A stretch of 64,000 nucleotides of DNA from Hevea brasiliensis (GCF_030052815.1 NC_079501.1:81287979-81351978); one strand, 5' to 3'; positions 1 through 12,821 are shown, counted from the stretch's first letter. Made by a program: numbers and translations. Notes: generated from the letters alone by a model not told the origin.

Positions 1-685
1 CCTCTTTCTTTCTTTCTTTTTTTGGTTAAACATGTCCATTTTTTTTTTTTTCATTCTTCCCTTCTATCCTTCCTCAAATTCAAAAATTATTTTACTTTTT
101 TTCTTAAACCAGTATATTATTTGAAATTCTATATGTATTCTATATTTTTTTTTGTCTAGACACATTTTTGCTATTCCAGCTGAATATGTTTATTGATCCT
201 TTTCTTATTCTTATTACTCCTTATTAGAAGTGTCGTGGAGTTCTTTGGATTTCATTTTTCTTATACTTAGTCAGTGGAAACAAAAGAATCTTTTCATTAA
301 TATTATTTTTCTAAAATTCTGTTACATTACGCACTACAATCTATTTGAGTACTCTATTACAATAATCTAGTCTATTCTAGCATTTACAAGTTACCATTCT
401 AATCTATTCTAGTGTTCTTAATTCTTATGTTGGAATTTTTTTTTTTACTTTTTATTTTATTTATTTGGTTAGGATCAAAACAAATGGCTGAAAAATCTAT
501 AGCATCATCACACATGAACAATAAAAAGGATCCAACATGAAAGCATAGATGAATGCTTTTGATCTTGAAGCTTAAAAAATGTAATATATTATGAAAAATG
601 AATATGAAATTTGGCAATTTATTGATTATGTAATATATTAGATTCTTTTACATTGTATATTTAATTATGTATTATTTTAGAATAA

Positions 686-770
686 ATTAGAGCGTCACTT
701 CGCTCAGGCAAGCACCTAGTGCCTCGAGCGATTGAGAACCTTCTCGCCTTAAAGGCGCCTAACGCTTTTG
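686..770. repeat. GC-rich dispersed-repeat fragment in intron 4
   Basis: A GC-rich patch in an otherwise AT-rich intron contains several short inverted GCGCCT/AGGCGC-like blocks (for example CGCTCAGGCAAGCACC and CCTTAAAGGCGCC). Such blocks occur in many plant transposon remnants. No ends or target duplications are visible. Confidence 0.3.
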
Positions 771-1050
771 ACAATACTGGTTTGTGTGTGTAAAAGACAG
801 AGAGAGTGCAAATATATACCAGTAGGATAGAAGGCAATAATATAATTACTTTATGTTCATAATTGTTATTTCCTACTAATAGCATATATATTGTGTTGCT
901 CTTGTAGTTTCTTTTGTCCTCATGTGAAGCATCACTGTATTCCTCCTCCTAAGTCTTTATCATTATTGATAGAATCCTCCTCTACATGTTACTCAAGAAT
1001 TACCAAATGAAGTTATTTGTCCTTCTTCTCTGAATATGTGAGTCATATAC

Positions 1051-4000
1051 CTGTACTAGTTTCATTTTCTTCACAGGTCGGTGTTGAAAGGGTTTGTTGA
1101 GGCATGAACTCCCACATTTGCATCCTGCGGAGCAGCTAGACAGTAGCATCCTGGGGGAAAGGGACCAATAAAATTGTTTCTTATTATTGTGAAAGAAGAT
1201 TGCAGAAAAATGAAGACCACTAATAATAACTAAACATAAGACATACCTAAATAGAATTAATCAACTAAGAGTTATGACATGCAAATAACGCCACATAGCA
1301 TACCAGTAAACCAGTCATAGATGACCACAAACATGACCACAGTGATGTTTCTTGTTATAGTTTAACATCATTTTCTATCAATAGTTAGTAACTACAAACT
1401 ATGTATTTGGACAGAATCTGACTTATTTGATTGCAGAAAAACCAAATTGCAAAATATTCCAGCATAGATATGATATAAATCAGAGTTGTAGTCACAAACA
1501 CAGTGTAAAGAAAACAAGGGTGTTGTGGACTTGTGGCTATCATGGTTTCAAATTGCGGTCATAACGTAACAGTAACGGCCTAGCGCTACGCAAATTTTTT
1601 TTTGAAAAAGTTGCAAAGTTCATAAAATGATTAGATATAGGTAGAAGATACACAACTATATAATAAGCACAAATACATCAAACAAAGACATTAAATATAT
1701 ATTTTTGACATCATTAGCATTAAACAATTAATAGCCAAAATAATTTTGTAGAGATAGTAAAAAAAATTAACCTTACTACCACCAAAATAGCACATAATGA
1801 AAAGAAATAGCAAAAAAAAGCAAATAACTCACGTTTTTGCAAGAAGTAGCTTTGGAGTAAAGAGATATTTAATGATGATCTTAGCTTAGAAAACAATAAA
1901 GAAGAGATTTTTAGAAGAAAGGAGAAATTTGGGTGAAAATTTTGAGAGAATAGTAAAGAAAATGTAGCTATGGAAGAGAAAAGCACACAGATAATGAAAA
2001 GAGAAGAAAAAAAATATATTATTTCCATGTGATTTGTAGTAAATGCATAATTGAAATAATGGCCGTTACCGTTACATAACGGTAAATAACAGTAACGGCC
2101 ATTATTTGAAACCATGGTATTACGTAAACATAAGAGCCTCTCATAGTCAAATGTATTAAACGAATTGATATTCAAGGAGCTGACCAAAATTAAGAAATAC
2201 AACCAACTAATGACTAACATTAACTCATTGAATTGGATGAAATTAGTGAGGAATCCTTGGGAAAATGGGAGAAACAAGGGAATAAGCAAAGGAAGAAAGT
2301 AGGGCAAAAACACAGTGTTCCAGAAAATTCAGCGAAGAGGCACAGAGAAATACATACCCTGGGCAAGTACCAGGCCCAAGACAGAAGCCCAGGGCATGTA
2401 CTGTAGTCTTCTGTCCAACAGTGTGAAGATGTGTTTCTTTTGGGACTATTTCATCTCCACCACTATTAAGTCATACGGGACTTCCTATTTTGCCATTTAC
2501 CCTTACCTTTCCTTTATTTCTTTTTTACATTTTTGTTCTTTAACCATGCCCCTAACCCTCCTTTTTCCGTTATAACTCTATATTCCACATTCTTTATTCT
2601 TATTCCCTTTGTTAGCCACATCTCCTGCTTTCCTTGCCTTTATCTTCACATATAACTCTTAAAAGGTTTAACTTCAAAATTTTTTAACTTTAGGAGCCTA
2701 TAAGTTTTACAGTTTTATCCATCTATCACAATCTTAACCTAAATTTAAATCTTAAAAGTAAGTTATTTATCTAAAGAGATAAAGCTAATAATTTGTAATT
2801 TGTAATTAGCATACAAATTGCTTATATGTATGTATAAGAAATACTTAATGCTTCATGTATCTGTGATCAACAACTGCAGGAACACATGATGAAAAACTTA
2901 AAATCTGGACATTATTGCCATGGCAGTCTTCCCTTCATCAGTAGTGTTAACAAACCATAAAAATGTTCACTACCTAGAAAGAACATCTCCAGGGCAATGT
3001 ATCACTGACTAGTGATGGCTTTGCCATAAGAAGTTAGGGTTTAATCCAATGGTTCGACTTCCTAGTAATCTAAGCAGTTTTCAGATCAGATGATCATGAG
3101 AGATGAGCTACCCTCCGTACAGGAATTGAATCCCAAACAGATGTAGCATGTTATGAACAGGGACAACAGATTGAAACACAGCCCGCTAAATTAAGCATCA
3201 GTCACCTCAAAGGCTACAAAAGAATGGCACTTTTAAATTATAAAACATGGGAACATAGAATGACAATTTTCACTCTTATATCTCAAAGAAAAAAATAAAG
3301 AAAGAGAATATATTACGCAAGGAAAGGAGAGGATAATTAGGGACAAGGAAGATATGATACATCCTTCAATCAACAGAAAAAATGAAAAAGAAAAGATAGA
3401 ATTAGCATTCTAATTGAATGTCTACCAAAGACAAAGACAATGGTAAAACTTTACAATGGCCGAATGCCATGAACAAGCCAAGAAGATGGCTTGACTCTTA
3501 AAAGAACAAGCATTCTATCCCAAAATAATTGCAGACGCAATGTTGCCTCTTAAATTTTCAAGCATTTCTCTCTAGCCAAAGACAACCTATCATAGAAGAC
3601 TTGAAAGTTGAAATTGATCATAAAAGACTAGAAAAATAAACTAAAATGCAATAACAGTGGATCAAAGGAATACATCAGATAAAAGATCAATGCAAACTCC
3701 TTTTAGCCCTTAAACATGTCATACATAAGCCAGAACAACCATAATAGACAAAGACTACTCTTACCCACAATGGCAATCTCTACCACAAACACCAGAAGAA
3801 CCTGGTGATGAACTGCAGGAACAGAATATGCCATCATCTTCAAGGCGCCTTTTAATTTTCTTGGTGAGATATATATCTAAAATTGTCAGTATCAACAAAA
3901 TGGAATAATGCAGAGAGAGAGATACTTCAATGCATGTAGGAATAAAATATCAGACAAAAAATAAAATCTGTGAACTGACAAAATGCAAAATTCAGAAGAA

Positions 4001-4508
4001 ATCAAGATATTTAAAAGGAAAAAAAGAAACAAGGCACTGCAATTATTTTCTCGAGAATAAAAGAAAGACCATATAGTAACCACTATGAAATTGCAACAGT
4101 AAACAGATGCATTTCGAGTGGATACTGCGCTTTATGAAGGTGTAAGGTGTGAGCTTCCATTTATTAAACCACTCTGGAAGTTCAAACTCAACTGGATTGC
4201 CTATCTGCTTCATCAATTTGTTGAATGCAAGGTTGATGCGATTGTGATCACAATCAAAATTCTGATAAACAGAAGAAACAATACCTCAATCAAAATTCTG
4301 ACAAACAGAAGAATGTCAAAAACAAGTTATTTGCTACTAACAAAAAGAAGCCTCAAATATTTCAAAAAATGCAATTAATACAAGAAACGGACAACCCATA
4401 TTTTAGAAATCCTAATTTTAACTAACATATTAATTCATCAAAGAAACAGGAATCCAGTAGAAACTCGAAAATAACCTCTTTCGTTGCAGGTATGACCTCA
4501 AGCATCAT
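1051..4508 (-). CDS. ASHH3: Histone-lysine N-methyltransferase ASHH3/ASHH4-like, 5' part (SET domain outside window)
   Basis: Four coding exons can be read on the minus strand: 4508-4476, 4261-4126, 3876-3765 and 1150-1051. Phases agree across every junction (33, 136, 112 and 100 nt, giving 127 codons) and the introns are GT-AG. Exon 1 starts with two consecutive ATGs. Exon 2 encodes a segment containing EFELPEWFNKW and TPYTFIKR, typical of the ASHH3/ASHH4 (SDG7/SDG24) N-terminus. Exons 3 and 4 encode the Cys-rich AWS domain (FCSCSSSPGSSGVCGRDCHCG; then SSCSAGCKCGSSCLNKPF). In this family AWS, SET and post-SET domains methylate histone H3, probably Lys36, in the nucleus. Exon 4 ends in phase 0 before a donor, and no SET exon lies in 1-1050, so the gene continues past the left edge. 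Intron 3 is 2.6 kb and holds a TIR transposon. The frame is open throughout, so I judge it functional. The family assignment is from recall and was not searched. Confidence 0.88.
1541..2116. mobile_element. Non-autonomous TIR DNA transposon in intron 3 of the ASHH3-like gene
   Basis: The left end begins CATGGTTTCAAATTGCGG and continues to AACAGTAACGGCC near 1580. The right end carries the inverse, GGCCATTATTTGAAACCATG, ending at 2116. The subterminal part has further inverted copies of a GTTACCGTTA motif. The element is about 576 bp and has no credible ORF. Target duplications are not clear, so I do not assign a superfamily (hAT-like or Mutator-like MITE are possible). Confidence 0.65.
4251..4322 (-). 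repeat. 36-bp tandem duplication covering the exon 2 splice acceptor
   Basis: Two copies of a 36-bp unit (4251-4286 and 4287-4322) repeat the end of intron 1, the AG acceptor and the first bases of exon 2 of the ASHH3-like gene. Two nearly identical acceptors therefore lie 36 nt apart. The proximal one keeps the frame open. The distal one would add 36 nt that contain an in-frame TGA. Confidence 0.75.
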
Positions 4509-4876
4509 AGCCAAACGGAATATGAATCATGAATATAACTACCTACACAGCATTAACATCACATAGCAAGTCAATATCATTATCTTTACATAACCCTTGA
4601 ACAATTTCTGTAAAATCCCAAGAGGAAATTGATGCGTGTTTTGGAAAACAATTAAGGAAGTGCCCATGCCAAAACCTTACAATCAAATTAGGCAAAAACC
4701 TAGAAATCTGGCACAAGCTGTCAAATACAAGAACGAAGGAACACAATATGTAAGCTAAGAGTAAGGTGACTGCAACAAGAAGGAGAAAGAGGAGGCAGTG
4801 AGAAAGTGTAGAGAAGAGGGAAGAGACAGAGTGAGGAATTTTACCAGGAGCTAGTCCGAGCAAGAGAGCAAATCTC

Positions 4877-4910
<34 letters not shown>

Positions 4911-4935
4911 GTGGGGGGAAGTTCAGTCGAGGGTA
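4509..4935 (-). promoter_or_regulatory. 5' UTR with leader intron and (CT)n tract of the ASHH3-like gene
   Basis: Upstream of the ATG pair the minus strand shows an acceptor (TGTGTAG) at about 4543 and a donor (CCTG/GTAAAA) at 4845/4844. This suggests a leader intron of about 300 bp between two untranslated exons. The distal leader carries a pyrimidine microsatellite, read as (GA)n on the plus strand at 4877-4910. CT-rich leaders are common just downstream of plant transcription starts. The transcription start itself cannot be fixed from sequence alone. Confidence 0.55.
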
Positions 4936-6831
4936 ACTTAAAAAAGAAAAGGTGGGTGCTTTATGCAGTTACTTGGTTACATAAAAAAAATTAAAAAAAA
5001 ATCATATATATATATATATTATTTTATTATGAAAAATAAAATAATTTAAAGTAAGTTTAGAACTTGAAAGATTTTTATGAAAAAAAAATTTTTTATAATA
5101 AAATAATTAATTTATGTAAAATTTATTAATTAAAAAATAAAATTTAAAAAAAAAACATATAAAATACTTTTTAAAAATTTAAACTTGTTTTTATAATTTT
5201 TTAACAAAATTTATCACATATAATTTATCTCTTAAATTTTTAAAAGAATATTATATGTATTTTTATGTGAGAAAACTTTATTTTTTATATTAATAAAGTT
5301 TTTATAATTAATTATTTTATAAAAAAAAAAGAATTATTTTATTAAAATCTCATGAGATATATTATAAATTTATGTTAAATTTATTTTTTTATAACAAAAT
5401 AATTTTACTTTATATCAGATCAAACAACCATAAAATATACCAAAAAATTAAGATAGTTTAATAAAATTTTACAATTCCTCTTATATAATTTTTGTAATAT
5501 TTTTTCCATAAAATAATAAATTATAAAAAAATCTATTAACTTAATAAAAAATAAAATTTTATCATGTAAAAAATCATATATAATAATGTTTTAAAAGTTT
5601 TAATAAATAAATTATATGTGACAAATTTTATTAAAAAATTATAAAAACAGGTTTGAAGTTAAATAAATATTATCTATTAGATTTTTTAAAAAATATTATA
5701 TTTTTTTTATGTTAATAAACTTTTTCCTACATTAAGTTAATAAATATTTTATAATTAATCACCTTTAAAAAATCATTTTTAAAAAAATTAAGAGATAAAT
5801 TATATATTTATATTACATCAATTTATTTTTTTAATAAAGTAATTTTACTTTATATAAAATTAAATAATCATAGAACGTACTCTTAATAAAATGACAATGA
5901 AAATGAAAATTAGATTTTAGTTCATATCTTTCACTTTTCAAGATAGAATATACATTGCTTACAAAAGTTTAGGGGCAAACAGGTTTTTTTTTTTTTAATT
6001 ATAAGTTAGTCCTTAAAATTTATCAAGATTAAAAATTTAGTCTTTCTATTATTAATTTGAAATAATTTAGTTTGTCAAATTTTATTTTATTAAATTTCAA
6101 TTAAAATAATTAAGTCCCCTGAAATTTTATTTTTTAATAAACTGGTCTATTTATTTAAATTTTATATTTAAATAGTTAATATATTTTATATTTAAATAAT
6201 TACATATATTATATTTAAATTATTATATATATTTAAAATATAATCTATACATATACTATCTCTAAAATATAATAAATATAATTTTTATTAAATTTTATCT
6301 TGCCTGTCATATCTTAAATTATCAGGAATTATTGTCCTAAAATATTAGTATCGTACCGTATGTGTATTTCATAATCATATTTATAATTTGTAAATCAATA
6401 ACAAAATATGTGAATATGATGAGATACATTTAAAAAAAGAATTAAAATAATTTTATACAGTTTTTCATAATTTGTAGTAAAATTTTACAAGTAAATATTA
6501 TTTTAATCAAATTAATAAATTATACAATATCATAATTTTTATTTATATATGCATAAATTATATTTTAAATATAATTTATTATATTAACAAATTAATAAAT
6601 AGTACAATAAGGAAAAGAGCCTCTTTTTGTAAATATATTTTTATAAAACTATAATTTATCATTATATATAGTCTAAAATTTTATTTTTTAAGAAATAATG
6701 AAAATTAGTGTGATTGACATTATGGGACCATTTTTTATAAAAAATTCTTATATTGCGAAGATCATTTAATCAATATAATATTTACTCATAAAATTTTACT
6801 ATTAATAATGAAAGACTTTATAATAACGCTA

Positions 6832-7524
6832 TGTTCGGCAAAGCGTATTATAATATAATAAAATTAATTATATAATAGAATAATATTATGGAATATAATC
6901 ATCATTATATTATTATGTTTAATGTAAAGATAATTTTTATTTTAATATTTAATTTATTTATAGTGTTAATAATAAGTAGTAATGGTAAAAGTGATTGCTA
7001 GTCAGATATTAATAGTAATTAAGTGATAGTAGTGGCGGCAATGATAGTTATTAGATGTTAGTGGCAAGGCAATGGTAACAGTAATGGTGGCAGTGACTGT
7101 GGCTAAGTAGCAATCAAGTGGCGATGGTGATGAAAATGTGGGGCCAATAGTGGTGGTGATAGTGGTGTTTGACAAAGCGTATTATAATATAATGTAATTA
7201 ATTATGTAATAGAATCAATTATATAATGAAATCAAAGTTGTAATATAATGGAATATAATTATCATTACATTACTATGTTTAATGTAAGGATAATTTTTAT
7301 TTTAATATTTAATTTATTTATGGTGTTAATAATAAGCAGTAATAGTTGAAGTGATTATTAGTTAAGTATTAATGGTAGTGACAATAGTGGTTGTTAGGTG
7401 GTAGTGGCAAGACAACGTTAGCAGTAGTGGTGGCGATAACTATGGCTAAGTAGCGATCAAGTTGTGATGGTGATGGCAAGGTAGGGTAATAGTAGTGACT
7501 GGATAGTAGTGGTGATGTAGTGTT
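6832..7524. repeat. Two-copy tandem duplication, period about 334 bp
   Basis: Copy 1 starts at 6832 and copy 2 at 7166. Both begin with a GCAAAGCGTATTATAATATAAT-type segment, continue through TTTATTTTAATATTTAATTT, and end in a GTGGTGGTGAT-rich part. The copies are clearly diverged. Sequence near 7650-7670 (TTGTTATCAAACA) resembles the inverse of the copy 2 start (TGTTTGACAA), so copy 2 plus its tail may be a MITE. Confidence 0.7.
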
Positions 7525-7848
7525 GATAATAAATGAATAAAATCAAAATAAGTAATCATGATTATATTCATTTTTATATGTAATGGTGATTATATTACTT
7601 TTAAATATAATTAATTACATGATGTAATTGTCATTATATTAATCAAATTTTTTTTGTTATCAAACAATATAATTAAATATACAATATAATTACAATTATA
7701 TTACAACTTTAATTAACTGATGTAAAATATTACCTAAAATCATTTTAATTATCTTAATTTTAAATATACTCACAAAAATTTAATAGGTCTATAATTTATA
7801 AACATAAAAAAAGATTTTGTTTGCAATTATTCCTAATAATTTCTGGCG

Positions 7849-7850
<2 letters not shown>

Positions 7851-7931
<81 letters not shown>
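7851..7931. repeat. (AT)n microsatellite
   Basis: An uninterrupted run of alternating A and T of about 80 bp. Confidence 0.97.
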
Positions 7932-7936
<5 letters not shown>

Positions 7937-10466
7937 AAAAATAAAAGAAATTAATTATTTAAATAAAAATTTAGATGAGTGAACTAATTTATAATATACA
8001 AACGCAATTATATAATTATTTTAATTGAAAATAATGTTAATGTTAATTTAGATGGATGGACTAATTTATTGACAGAACAAAATCTGATGCACTAATTTAT
8101 TAATAAGTATTTTAAAAATTAAATGTTAATTTATATATTTTAATTACACTAATGAGCCTTTGCATGAGTTGTCATTAATAAAGAAATAAAACACAATCAA
8201 ATGTGAGAAATACTTTCCACAATATTTAAAAGATAAATTATAAATTAATTTTTAAAGTATGTTTGATTCCGTCAACTCATACATATTAAAGTTGAACTTA
8301 AAAATCGAATCACAAAAAGTTACCTTTTGATTAAGTATTGAACTTAAAAAATTGTTGTATGTTATTTATTTTAAACTGGTTGGCTTAGCTAAAAATTACC
8401 ATTTATCGATATATAAATAGAAAATTACTATTACAATGTGTTATGGAGGCGCTAAGAAAGAAATAAAAAAGTAAAATAAAAAGTATTTATCCCCATTAAT
8501 AAAAATAAACGCAAATTCAGGATCAAATGTGAACAAATATAAAGATAAATTATTATTTAGTCATGTATTTTAATGAAATTAATTATTTAGTCATTATATA
8601 TTGAAAAAAATATATTATTTAGTTATTATATTTTATTTTTATTAAATTATTTAGTTCTTTCATTAATTTTTTTCGTTATTTAATACTGATTAAATTACTA
8701 TTTTGTTTATCTATTTTAAAAAAAATAATTAGTTAGTCTCTATATTTTAGAAAAATACATTAGTTAATCTCTATAATTTGACTTTGTTAACTATTTAGGC
8801 ACATAATTATTTTTAATATCTAAACTATCATAATCATCTTCCACTTATTTCTCTTTTATTCTCTCATATTTTTCTATCTATATGTTTATACTTTTTCTAT
8901 ATTCACACCCTTCTCCCCCTTATTTTCTCTTTATTTATATCCGCTGATAAAAATAACAAAAGCTATCAACAAAAAAAAAATTAATCAATTTTCTTAAATT
9001 TCTAAATAATGAAAGAAAATTATTTCCCGATAGAGAAAATACAAAAATAATATCTAAGAAATTGGTAATTTTTTTAAAAAAATATAAATTTAAATTTAGT
9101 CTCAATATAGCAAAATTTTTATTTTATTCAAGAATATATTTTTTTAAATGCTATATTTTTTAAAATACTGTAATTAATTAATTAATTTTCTTAAAATAAA
9201 AAAATTAAATAATAATTTAAATAATATGAATAATAAAAAATTTAATAAAAAAATTAAATAATTTAATATAAATAAAATACACAAATTAAATAATATATTT
9301 TTTAAAATATAAAAATTAAATAATTAATTTTATTAAAATATAAAAACTAAATAATAATTTTTTCCTAAATATAATTGCACACATAATAAAAACCACCAAA
9401 ACTTATAAAACAAAAGATACAGGTCGGTCTCGACCAATATCAGAAAGCGACGAAAATATAGAAAAGAAAATATACCCAAATGGAAAATTTTGAGAAATGA
9501 TAATATTTAAAGATTTTATCTTTCACTATGCATACTATTGTATTTGCTATCATGAAAGACAATAGAAGATTCAATTTTAAAACAATAAACTAAAGACCTA
9601 ACAAATTCAACAAGAGAAGAAATATATAAAGATTACAAATTAAGAAATTAGTTTGACCTTTAGTTTATTATTTTTTTTTTTTTTGAACATTAGCATAATA
9701 TTTAAGATTTTATATTTGAGCATTTTTATCATTATATTTACTATAATGAATAAATTCTTTCTAATAATATATGGTTTTTTTTTTTAATGCAATTGCACTG
9801 CTAAAATATTACATTATTATATTCTTATAAAAGAATATTTAGAGAAAAATAATTAATAGTTATTTAAAAAATAAAAATTTGTTTTGATTTTGATAAGCAT
9901 TGAAAAATTTTAATATAAATCTAAATTGTATTTAATATAATTAATTAAGAGTATTTTATAGTAAGATTTTGAAATTTAAATATAAAAAACTAAATATTAA
10001 ATTATGTTATTGAAATAAAAAAATAAATAAGTCGTGCAACAAATGGGCAAAATGACTAGTTTATCATTAATTTTTTTTTACCTTCTTTTCAATTTGAAGT
10101 AATTATGTCCATCAAGTTTTATTTAAACCTCATAACTTTAGAAACATTACAATTAAGTCCTTGCTTAATTTCATGGGTCAAATTATAGTCTCCGTAAAAT
10201 TACAATTTTGTCATTGAAGTTTCTAAAGTTTTTTTTCTCATGAACAATTAGGTCCCTAATATATTAATAACAAATATATTTATAATCATATTTGTACATC
10301 AAGATTAATGTCTAGCAGTGCCTTATGACCATTCAAATATTAGAAATGTTAAATATGGTTCGGTTAACCTTTCAAATCAATGACCAACTTCTTAGTATAA
10401 CTCAATCCTTTTATCATATTATTTTAATTTAGATATTTAAGCTTGGAGTAAGTTTGAGTTTGATAT

Positions 10467-12816
10467 TGTAACAACCCAATTCGGGGCTACTATCAACACT
10501 AGGGAATGGGTAGGCAAGAAGCCGCCAGAACTCATAGCAAGTCTAAACATTTTCTTTATAAACAATGGTGGCGCCTATTTCCATCATAAAACACATTTAA
10601 ATATATAAAACAATTCATTTATATCGTAAAAAAAATTAGGTACAAGCATAATAAATCTTTATGCACTTTCATGTCATAAAGGAGTTTCATAAACTTTGCA
10701 TTATATATACCATTACGACTGAGGCAATAGCCTTTAGAACTCATATCTAGAACATGCTTACTTTATCTTTAATACTTGTCCCTGAAAGAGGAAGATAAAG
10801 AAAAGGGAGTGATCTTTGGGTTCAATGAGTAAAAGCCTACTTAAGAGAAAGTAAAACATTTGTGTTCAAGCATGTGCAATGCATCATTCTCATGATGGTT
10901 CCAAAGCATGAACAATTCATAACAAGGTAATTCACCTCACTAGAGGTGCCCCTAGCCATCATATAAATCCAATGTGCCTAGCCCATTAAAGGAGCTTATA
11001 TGGACTTTCTCTTAATCATACACATAATGGATACCAAAGGCATAAAAGTCATAACTTACCTGAGTTGGATCATGTAACCCCCAATATCTGGATGTCAGAG
11101 ACACAAAATTGCCTTACTAGGCATCTCCTTTCTTTTATAAACATGTGGATCTCATGGCCCCTGTCACACCCCGGCTTAGTGGGCCCCAGCTCAAGCCCCT
11201 CTATGGGTGGCCATCTTGCCGGCGTACCCCTCTAGAGGCCGGCGATGCGACTCAAATCGGTACTGTCCGCTTTGGTGGAGTTCAATCCCTTCGCCCTGCA
11301 GAGCTAGGATTCGAACCCATATCACCTCACGGGTTTGCTTCGCCTCTTACCAGCTCAAGCAAACCCGTGAGGTGATATGGGTTCGAATCCTAGCTCTGCA
11401 GGGCGAAGGGATTGAACTCCACCAAAGCGGACAGTACCGATTTGAGTCGCATCGCCGGCCTCTAGAGGGGTACGCCGGCAAGATGGCCACCCATAGAGGG
11501 GCTTGAGCTGGGGCCCACTAAGCCGGGGTGTGACAGCCCCTCATCTTGGAGTATGCCCATTTTCCTCAAGGAGTTTGTCAGTCCATCTAGCATGCATGTT
11601 TTTCCTTTACTTTACTTTCACCATGAGACTAGTGGATCATCCATGAACAACTGACACATCACAATTAATTAATGAAACATATTCATGAATATAATCGTAC
11701 ATGTTATCAATAAACCTAACGATGCACTTATATCTATTAGCATATATGTTGATGCATGAATGCATATGTGTGCAAAGTAAAAACATTCAATAAAAGAAGT
11801 TTAGTAAGTTCTACTCATCTGGAGTTGTTGGACTCTTTTATCTTGCTTACTGCTAGATAACCCCTTGAATCCCTTGTTTCTAGGTCCTCTATGCTTTATC
11901 TTTAAGTCTACACGGGAAGGGTTATAGAGGATCTGAGTTTAGGACTTAAATATAACTAACTAAATTTTGGATTCTCAGTTAGTGCAGGTTAGGTGGTTGA
12001 AGTCTTGAACTTTAGCGATGAAACTTTGGCCATATATTGTTTATGTGATTATTCACATAAATCGGCTGTCAAATATGAATGGTTCGATTGCTGAACCTGG
12101 GTTTACCCAGAATCCATCCACAATGCAAAAAGCTAAGGTTTTAACCCTACAATCCAAGTATCAAGTCTTAACTTTCCATTCTAGGATCTTTACATCATTT
12201 TAAGCTTTAAACAACTAAAAGCAGTCACTATTAACCTAGATCTTCACATTTAAACTCATTTCTCCCTATTTCACATTTAAACCCTAAGACAACCTTAAAC
12301 TATATCTACACCATTTCCTTTTGAAAATACTACCCTAAACCCTTTAAACAAATAAAGAAGAAGGAGAAGGAAGCTTACCTCTTTTGTTATGACTTCCAAG
12401 GGAGGAATCTCTCCCTCTTCTTCTTTAACTCACTTAAGGGAGGAGAGGAGGGGGTACTCTTTACCCTTTGGAAAGGTTTAGGATGATTCTTCTCCATATA
12501 AAGACTAGGAAGTGTGTTTTAGGGCTATGGGTTAGAGAAAACAAAGGGAGAAGGGAGAAATGGGGAGAGGAGTGGAGAAAATGAGGGAGAGAGTTAGTGG
12601 GAGCTCTAATCCTTCAATTTATATATTTTGTCATAAACCAACTTCGGCGATCGAACTTTAACTTTGATGGCTAAACTTGCCTGGATAGGCTTATTCCACT
12701 TTAATCTCTCTCTTTTATTCTCTCTCCCAAAGAACATCACTTCTTTTGGGCTTTCCTTTCTTCGAAACTTCATGATATGTTCCCTTTTCTGGTTACCTTA
12801 GGTGTGGCACATTATA
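10467..12816 (-). mobile_element. Probable solo LTR with target duplication GATAT
   Basis: The left end is TGTAACAACCCAATTCGGGG and the right end GGTGTGGCACATTATA. GATAT is present on both sides (10462-10466 and 12817-12821). The TATA terminus can be read as TACA after one transition. Layout and motifs inside (GATCTTTGGGTTCAATGAGTAAAAG near 10810, pyrimidine-rich leader-like sequence near 12400) resemble the reverse-oriented chromovirus LTR at 44294-47881, so I infer minus orientation. No coding region flanks it. A 374-bp foldback element is inserted inside at 11162-11535. The exact right terminus is inferred from the target duplication. Confidence 0.6.
11162..11535. mobile_element. Perfect foldback (palindromic) element with target duplication GCCCC
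   Basis: Two identical inverted arms of 179 bp (11162-11340 and 11357-11535) flank a 16-bp spacer. I compared the arms base by base and found no mismatch. The element begins TGTCACACCCCGG, ends CCGGGGTGTGACA, and is flanked by GCCCC on both sides (11157-11161 and 11536-11540). TG...CA ends with a 5-bp target duplication are the signature of a retroviral-type integrase. Each arm contains a match to a tRNA B-box-like sequence (GGGTTCGAATCC) near the spacer. The GC-rich composition contrasts sharply with the host LTR. Small ORFs seen here are by-products of the palindrome. Confidence 0.9.
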
Positions 12817-12821
12817 GATAT

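Larger units (their letters stand above)
4936..10461. other. AT-rich intergenic region without genes
   Basis: About 5.5 kb of strongly AT-rich sequence with no coding signal on either strand. Apart from the tandem duplication at 6832-7524 and the (AT)n tract listed separately, I see only diverged AT-rich repeats. Several stretches around 5040-5880 look like related, partly inverted copies of one another. Confidence 0.6.

Noticed and set aside
1720..2313. 197-codon minus-strand frame
   Set aside because: It spans the right end of the TIR element and AT-rich intron of the ASHH3-like gene. It is rich in Phe, Leu and Ser from A/T runs and shows no domain.
4118..4378. Plus-strand frame of 86 codons
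   Set aside because: It is the antisense shadow of exon 2 of the ASHH3-like gene and of its duplicated acceptor.
4543..4863. Minus-strand frame of 106 codons
   Set aside because: It lacks an ATG and runs through the leader exon and intron of the ASHH3-like gene, so it is not a separate protein.
11145..11506. Two overlapping plus-strand frames
   Set aside because: Both lie in the foldback element and arise from its GC-rich palindrome.
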